A stretch of 64,000 bases of DNA, taken from NCBI GenBank assembly GCA_037102815.1, contig BTPP01000007.1, positions 2,418,001 to 2,482,000 of the forward strand. The letters run 5' to 3'. Source of the stretch: Neurospora intermedia. Taxonomy: Eukaryota; Ascomycota; Sordariomycetes; Sordariales; Sordariaceae. The translations under genes and the position numbers were made by a program. Numbering within the stretch: the stretch's first letter is position 1; each line of letters starts with the position of its first letter. This document shows positions 57,401 to 64,000 of this stretch, piece by piece. A model generated the notes under the pieces. The model made no database searches, was not told the DNA's origin, and saw only the letters and a list, made by a program, of their open reading frames with translations.

Positions 57401-60400
57401 TATTACAATTAGTATTATTATTAATAAATCTATATAGTACCTAATTAATATCCGTAGGGCGCAATTATAAAGCTCCTTTATAGAAGAAAAACTTTAGAGC
57501 TTCAATCTTAAAGCGCCGTTATTCTAATTCAGTAGTTAAATTAATAGGTAGTTCTAGCGTTTGGAAGTACCTAGCAATTCTTTAAGAATTGTAAGTCTAT
57601 TAACCCTTTAAGGGTTCCTAGGTTATCTTCCTTTAATTTATTACCCCACTAAACTTAACTATATAAATTTATTAATCTATAAAGTCGTTAATATCTTCTT
57701 CCTTAGCCTTATCCTACTAATCTATTACCGAAGGAGGTATATAGGAAAGGCTATTAGTAATAATATTCTTCTTTCCTAGTATATATCTAACTTCGAAATT
57801 GAATAGTCGAATCTAAATAATCTAACGTATAATTATTACTATTAGGATATTAAACGCTACACTATTTAATTAATAGACTATAATTTAAGTATTAATTTTA
57901 ATAATAAAGTAAATACCGAATAGGTAGCGTTTTAACCGCTTTAAAGTATAAAATAAACTTCGAAATTCCCGTTTAATAGCGTTATATTTTTTTTTAGTAT
58001 TAGACTAAATATTATTCTTAAACCAATAAAGGTAACGTTTACCGTTAGGTCTAATTTATTTAATAACTACCCCCTAACCAATTAATAATACGTTTACTAT
58101 AAAGAAAATATCCCTATACCGGTCGTTATTATAAATAATAGGTATAAAATAAGGAGCCGATAGAACCTTATACTATAAATATTCTAGGGTAAATTATTTA
58201 TTCTCTATCTATTGCTATTTAGTATTTTTTTTTAATAAAATATATAAGGGTTGAACTATTGTAGCGAAGTCTTTAATCTAAATTCGGTAGTACCTAATAA
58301 TCCCTAGGAAGGCTCTTAGTTACTAGAATTCTTTACTTTTCTATTTAATAAATTTACAATTTTCTTATTAAAAGATTCTAGAAACTTTATAGGGGGAAGG
58401 TCGTTTACCGTCCTTTAAGTAGAGGTATTTTACAAGTTCAATTTCGGGCTAATACTATTTGGACTTTTTAATTACAATAGTATAGCTACTAAACTCGATA
58501 TTAATTAGGACTTTATTAATATTAACCAAGTAATTAAAGATATATTTACATATACTAGGTCTAATTTCGAGTCCGTTATAATTTATAATAGTTAATTTAA
58601 TATAAATATTATCCAAATAGGGTTAATAGATAGTAGGGATTAAATTATATAGTACCCTAGTTATTGCCTAAGAGAATTAAGTAATAGAGTTTATTCTTCC
58701 TTAGGGTAGTATAATTATCCTCTTTATTCCTATTATACTCTAGAAGGTAATAATATCCTTATTCTTCTTATTAAGAGGGATTTAGTTGTATTTAGAAAAA
58801 AAGTTAAGAAAGGAAAGTATTTTAAATCCTCCGAATTCTTTACTAAATTCTTTATAATTAGGAAGAATATTAGAATTATATAAAGTAATTGTATTAATCC
58901 GTTAGGTATTATTAATTAGTTGAAGGCTTTTATCCTTCTTAAATATTAGGAACTAATTATTCCGGTAGGCGGTATAATTATCTTTTAGCGTTCCTCGCTA
59001 GATTTTATCTTTCAATAGTTCGTAAATTCTCTAATAATTAACCTTCGGGATTAGGATTAATCTATATTGCTATACCGAATATAGGATAGTTCTAATCTCT
59101 TAAGGAAGGAAAACGTTAGGTTTAATCTTTCCTACGTAATTAAAATCCTATACGAGAGTTACTTTACGGTTTCGAAGAATATAAATAAATATTTCTTACT
59201 TTTCCTTAGTTAAATTATTATATAAACTATTAAATATAGTTTATAAATATTCGGGGGTTAACTATTCTCCTTTAAATATATTTAAAAAATGTAGTATAAT
59301 AACTTTATCCTATAGCAATAAATAAATCTTTTATTATTATTCCAATCTATTTTTCAAAGTTATAAGATACTATAATTTCTATTCTAAATTTCCTTCTAGC
59401 TTTAAATTATTAGAAGGTACGTCGTCGATTAGTAATACCTTCTAATCTTTCCGCTTATATATAATATAAGTAGCGAAGTTTTTAGAAAGTATTATATTAT
59501 ATAGTAGTAACTAATTAGCCTTCACGTTAGTAGGTATAGGCTTACTACTTTTATAATTTTTCTCCCTTTTATCTATACGCTTTAACCGTTATACTAATAC
59601 CTAATATTAGATAAAGTTATATATTTACTTTCTAAATTCTATAACGAACTCCTTTTCTTTTATTATAGAATAGGGAGTACTCCCTATAATTATAAGACTA
59701 AATATATTACCTAAATCGTTATAGTCGGTATTATTAAAGTTTCTAAATAAAAGTCTTTCGAATTATCTATTATTAAATAGTTCGTTCTATAAAAACTCTT
59801 GGAAAAATCCTAAAACGGCCTTCTTTAATGCGTAACGTCTTTTTTAAATATCCTACAAATAGTCCAACAATTTATTAATTATCGAATCTTCAATCTATTT
59901 AAGGATTTTATTTTAGGCTTTACTATTATACTAAATAGGAACTAATATATTAATTCTAAAATTAATCCTTAAATAATTAGCAAACCTATTTAGGGTAGAC
60001 GGCCATTCGTCGAATTCCTAAGCGTATAGTATTATTTATACGCTTAACCTCGCTCTTTCTTTCGGAACTAGTATAGTTTTAACAATTATCTCTTCTATTA
60101 ATATATTTACTAATTCGATACTATATATCGAATAATTCAATTTTATTTAAACATCTTTAAAGAATAGCTACCCAAATATAATATTATAATATAATAGGCA
60201 AGTACTAGTAATAAAGAAGTATATTTCCTATAGAATATTAATTAACTATATTTAATTATAGGCTTCCCCAATAAAATTTCGTCTACCTCCGTTACTATCC
60301 GTATTAAATACCCTAGTATTTATAATAGCTAAACTATATTCTTTAGCTATATTGTATATTATTGTATTAACTTCTATACTAGTATTTAGGAGGGCTCTAA

Positions 60401-63400
60401 TCTTTAATCCTTTTTACTATAGAGAGACAAATAGGGTTAGTAGAATAAATATTTTAATTATATCCCCTAAATATAATAGGTAGGAAAATTTATTTAAATA
60501 GGTATATAATTATATAAGAGTAATTACTTTTATTATATATTAGAAAGTAGACTTTAGTATATTTTCCCTAATAAATTCGGTTATATTATTTAATCTCTAA
60601 TCTAAATAGTAGATAGAGGTTTCGGTAGAATTCTATCTTTCAATTATTTTACCTACTATCCCTTTAATAGATACGCTATTAATTTCGTATTAGATTATAG
60701 GAATAATTTAATTCGCTTCCTCAAACTAATTGGCTATTACACTACCTTTATAAGAGATTCTAGTAACGTTATCCTTATTTAGGCTAACTTTATACTAAAT
60801 TAGGGTAATAAGTATTATTACAAACCGTCGGTCTATACAGTATAACTCCCTAATCCGATAGGGAATATTATAATTAATAATTTTAAATATAAGAGGGTAT
60901 TATTCTTTAACCCTTTTAATAGCCTCTTTTACAACAGTATTAGCGTTAACAATTCTAATAAACTTTATAGGGAATAAAGCGGTAAATTTTACGGATACGT
61001 TTTCCTTATTAGAATTTAGGATTAGTAGATTAATTACTTTATCTTCTATTATTAGCCTAAGGATCTTTATTAACTAAATTATTAGAGGCGGCTAATTAAA
61101 TTCTAGGGTAGGAGGTTAAGGTATATTATTCTTAAATATAGCAATACTATTATTAATAGCGTCTATTTACCGCAGCCATTTATTAGGACGATTAAGAAAA
61201 GATATTTCCCCCGTAAAGCTTATAAGCTACTTATTAGGCTCTATAGTACTAATTTCTTAATTATATAACTTTAAATTAAATACTATACTAACTATCGTCT
61301 AACGGGTACTCTCGATTTAACGATCCAAGGATTAAAGTTTCTAAAGGAGATATATATAATCGTCCCTTATTCTACGTATAAATTATACTTAAAAAGTAGA
61401 AGGATCTTAATATTTAAATTATTTAATAAAAATTATAGGGGCTTCTACGTAGTATAAGGAAGAGAGTACTTATCCGGTAATTATAATATTATTTACTAAT
61501 TTTAGTATTCCTTCGGGAAGTAAATTTAATAAGCTATTAATTAGGGGTAGTATTAGTTTTATAATTATAAGGTTAGATTCTTCTAAAACGTTCCTTAAAA
61601 GTACTTCCCCGAGTATTTATCCTTAAAATAGCGGTTGAATTAGGTAATCTTTAATAATATTAACTATCCTAATAAAGTAGGTACTAAAGGTTTAGGGGTA
61701 TTCTATTAGTATTTAATAAATTATAATAATTTTATACTCGGTTAAAAATCTTCAATAGACTTCTTAGGTAACGTTTAATCTATTAGCTATATAATAATAA
61801 TTTAATAAATTAATACCCGTTATATTTATAAAAACCTTTAAATTACTACTCCTTTACTACTACCGGGTGCGTATATTATTAGGCAGTAGAAAAAACTCTA
61901 GTTCGAATTTATACTTTTTTTTTAATACCTAAATATTCTTCTCTTAGCAATTGAAAATAGCCTTATATTCGGGAGATATTCTATAAATTACTATTTAGGA
62001 TTACGTTAGAAGTCCTAACTTTCTATCTTTAGTAATTAAAATTATTACTTCGTTAAGGATATAATTATTATAGTCCTCTCTATTACCGATTATAATAGTT
62101 ATTTACAAAGTAAGCGTAGGATTTCGAGGCCAATAAATAGTTAATTTGCCTTTTTAAATATTATCGACTATCTTTTAATATTAATTTTAATAATAGTTAC
62201 TATTATATTAATAATAATAAATTTAACGTCCGTCCCTATAGTTCTAATTACCTCCTCTACTACCCTTTCTTCCACTTCGGCCTTTTACAGAAGTACCGCC
62301 TATATAGCCTCCTCCTTCGCTAGTAATATAACTCTATTTAATTATCGATAAGAAATTAATTTAAACCTCCTCTTTTTATTTCTTTCCCAGCTTTTCGTCG
62401 AATTAAAATTATATAATCCTTATTTAATTGAATTCTTTAATTATTTTTTCGATATTTAATTTCTCGGTTAAATAGAATATAATAGGCATTAAAATAGCAA
62501 TTTGGATCGCTAAAGGAGTTTTTTTACATAAAGGTTAGTCGGAATTATTATTTAATTCAATTAGGCTACTTTTCTTATTAGTAATTACTAATATTCTCTT
62601 CTTAATTAATACTATACTTAGGTTATCGTCTAATAAATTATCCTCCTTATTATTAATATAAGCATTATTTTCGAAATTGAAGTATTCATAGATAATTTTT
62701 ATTATATTAGTATAGAACTATAATTAAGTTATCTAATAGACCTTTTCCTTAAGTCCTATAATTATTATAATTATCTTTCCAATTTTTTTTATAAGCTTCT
62801 TATAAAAGTTGCAAATAATTATAGATTGAGTAAAGTCCTTCTCCTTTTCGGGTTATTTTATTAGAAGTATTAAATATTTAAGTACGGCTTTAACGATCTT
62901 TTCTTTATTATAAGAAATAGATTTATTATAGAAGACCTTTAGTATAGTAGCTTTACTATTTATCTAATTTAAGTCCAATACTAAGAATTTTTACTTAAGA
63001 TAATAATAGAATTCTTTTTATATTTAAATACCTTTAATAATAGTATCGTTTACTATTTCTCTATAAATCTTTCGGGCGTTTAATATATACTATTAGTACT
63101 AAATATTCAATTTAGCCTTATTAGAGAGGTAATAATTTTAAACCCTATTATTAAACTCTTCTAAATATTTAAAGACGTACTTCCCTTTAAATTTGGCTTT
63201 AGGTATATAGTCTTTTACGAAGGAAGTTATAAGAGTCTTAATTATTAATATTTATATTAGGTACGTATTAAATAGGCCTTTAAGTAAGTCTTTGCCTAAT
63301 AGGTCTTTACCTAAGGCTTATTATACTTCGTACTTAGGTTCTTACTACTAATTAGGCTATACAATTATAATATTGGGTCTTAAGAATCCTAAAGAAGGAC

Positions 63401-64000
63401 CCTAATAATAATTAGAAGGGGTAGAAGTAGGAATAATAGGATAGGGATTTTAGTAGGTAAAAAAATACTATTTAAATTTAAAGCCTTAGGAATAGTTAGT
63501 CTCTAATTTAATATAATAAAGTCTTAAAGGCAATTAAATAGGTTATAAAAGAGTAATACGAAGAAGCGGATACTAAATTCGAAAATTAGGTATAAAGGCG
63601 GATAAAATATACGAATATAGAGTACAAATAGGACCGGATTAATTTGGCAATAAATTCCTAAAAGGGGTTAGTAATCGGTTTTTTAATTAGATTAGTAAAA
63701 GAGTCGGAAATTAATTAAGTCTCGGAAAGGGGAAAAAAGTAGTTTCTAATATAAGGGTCGAGGAAGGAAGAGTAGGATTTAGGAGGGATAGTAGGAATAG
63801 CTCTAGTACTAATATAAGAGGTTAATCTAATACTTCCTAATTAATATATAGAACTAAAGTTATAAAAATATTCCTATTATTTTAAATCCGGTTAATATCG
63901 TCCATACCACTTTTACGTACTAATTAATTTGCATATCCCTTTTTTTTTTTTTTTTCTAATCTAGAGGTCCCTAGTCCCCCTTTTTATCTATTTTCCTACT
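54450..64000 (-). mobile_element. Ty3/Gypsy-type LTR retrotransposon fossil (minus strand)
   Basis: Minus-strand sequence has gag-like remains at about 62.9-63.3 kb, reverse-transcriptase-like remains at about 58.3-59.3 kb, and an integrase-core-like region at about 56.6-57.1 kb. The order gag, RT, integrase is the Ty3/Gypsy order and resembles the common ascomycete Gypsy polyprotein. It is broken throughout, AT-saturated and old. LTR ends were not resolved; the right part may run beyond the window, and more than one copy may be layered here. Confidence 0.6.

Noticed and set aside
52150-64000. Short open frames within the AT-rich block as possible genes
   Set aside because: Frames are short, composition is RIP-like and similarity is only to retrotransposon parts; treated as fossils.

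Overview
The window looks like a Neurospora chromosome segment (Ascomycota, Sordariales). Three things point there. The left end holds the divergent pair qa-1S (cut by the window edge) and qa-1F, the repressor and activator of the quinic acid cluster, with a QA-1F-type 16-bp operator between them. Genes have short introns (about 60-190 nt) with GTAAGT-like donors and CTAAC-like branch sites. The right end is AT-saturated repeat debris of the kind produced by repeat-induced point mutation (RIP). The species is inferred; the sequence need not be N. crassa itself. The qa cluster is known to lie close to the centromere of N. crassa linkage group VII, so the right-hand AT-rich block may be pericentromeric heterochromatin (inference).

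Layout. 0-4.3 kb: qa-1S (minus) and qa-1F (plus), regulators of quinate catabolism. 4.66 kb: intron-containing tRNA-Leu(AAG). 5.2-10.7 kb: a phosphopantetheine adenylyltransferase and a Kelch/BTB protein, both minus strand, with a fold-back element between them (6.8-7.1 kb). 10.7-14 kb: gene-poor spacer rich in microsatellites. 14-25.9 kb: 1-Cys peroxiredoxin, FAT1-type acyl-CoA synthetase, PIG-S/Gpi17, a MARVEL membrane protein and elongation factor 1-beta. 26-34.6 kb: a lineage-specific ORF pair, the histone N-acetyltransferase NatD, a LYRM2-like protein, mitochondrial ribosomal protein bL36m and a DCAF7/WDR68 WD40 protein. 35-42.7 kb: a DHA2-type MFS transporter, arylsulfatase (ars-1 type), a shrunken tRNA-Thr relic and a soluble fumarate reductase. 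42.7-48.5 kb: gene-poor, with a candidate MITE bounded by perfect 43-bp inverted repeats. 48.5-49.75 kb: a GPR1/FUN34/YaaH acetate transporter family gene. From about 50.7 kb to the end: RIP-ruined LTR retrotransposon fossils in opposite orientations.

Most genes are housekeeping or nutrient-response genes and do not form one pathway. Only qa-1S and qa-1F are an obvious functional unit. Exon structures were derived by hand from splice signals, reading frame and family conservation. For 12 of the 13 recognised genes that have introns the spliced frame closes exactly; the qa-1S intron is ambiguous. The most unusual items are the two inverted-repeat elements, an octamer (TAGAGGTA or its complement) recurring about ten times more often than chance, a duplicated motif split between two overlapping frames at 27.5-27.8 kb, and the tRNA-Thr relic.
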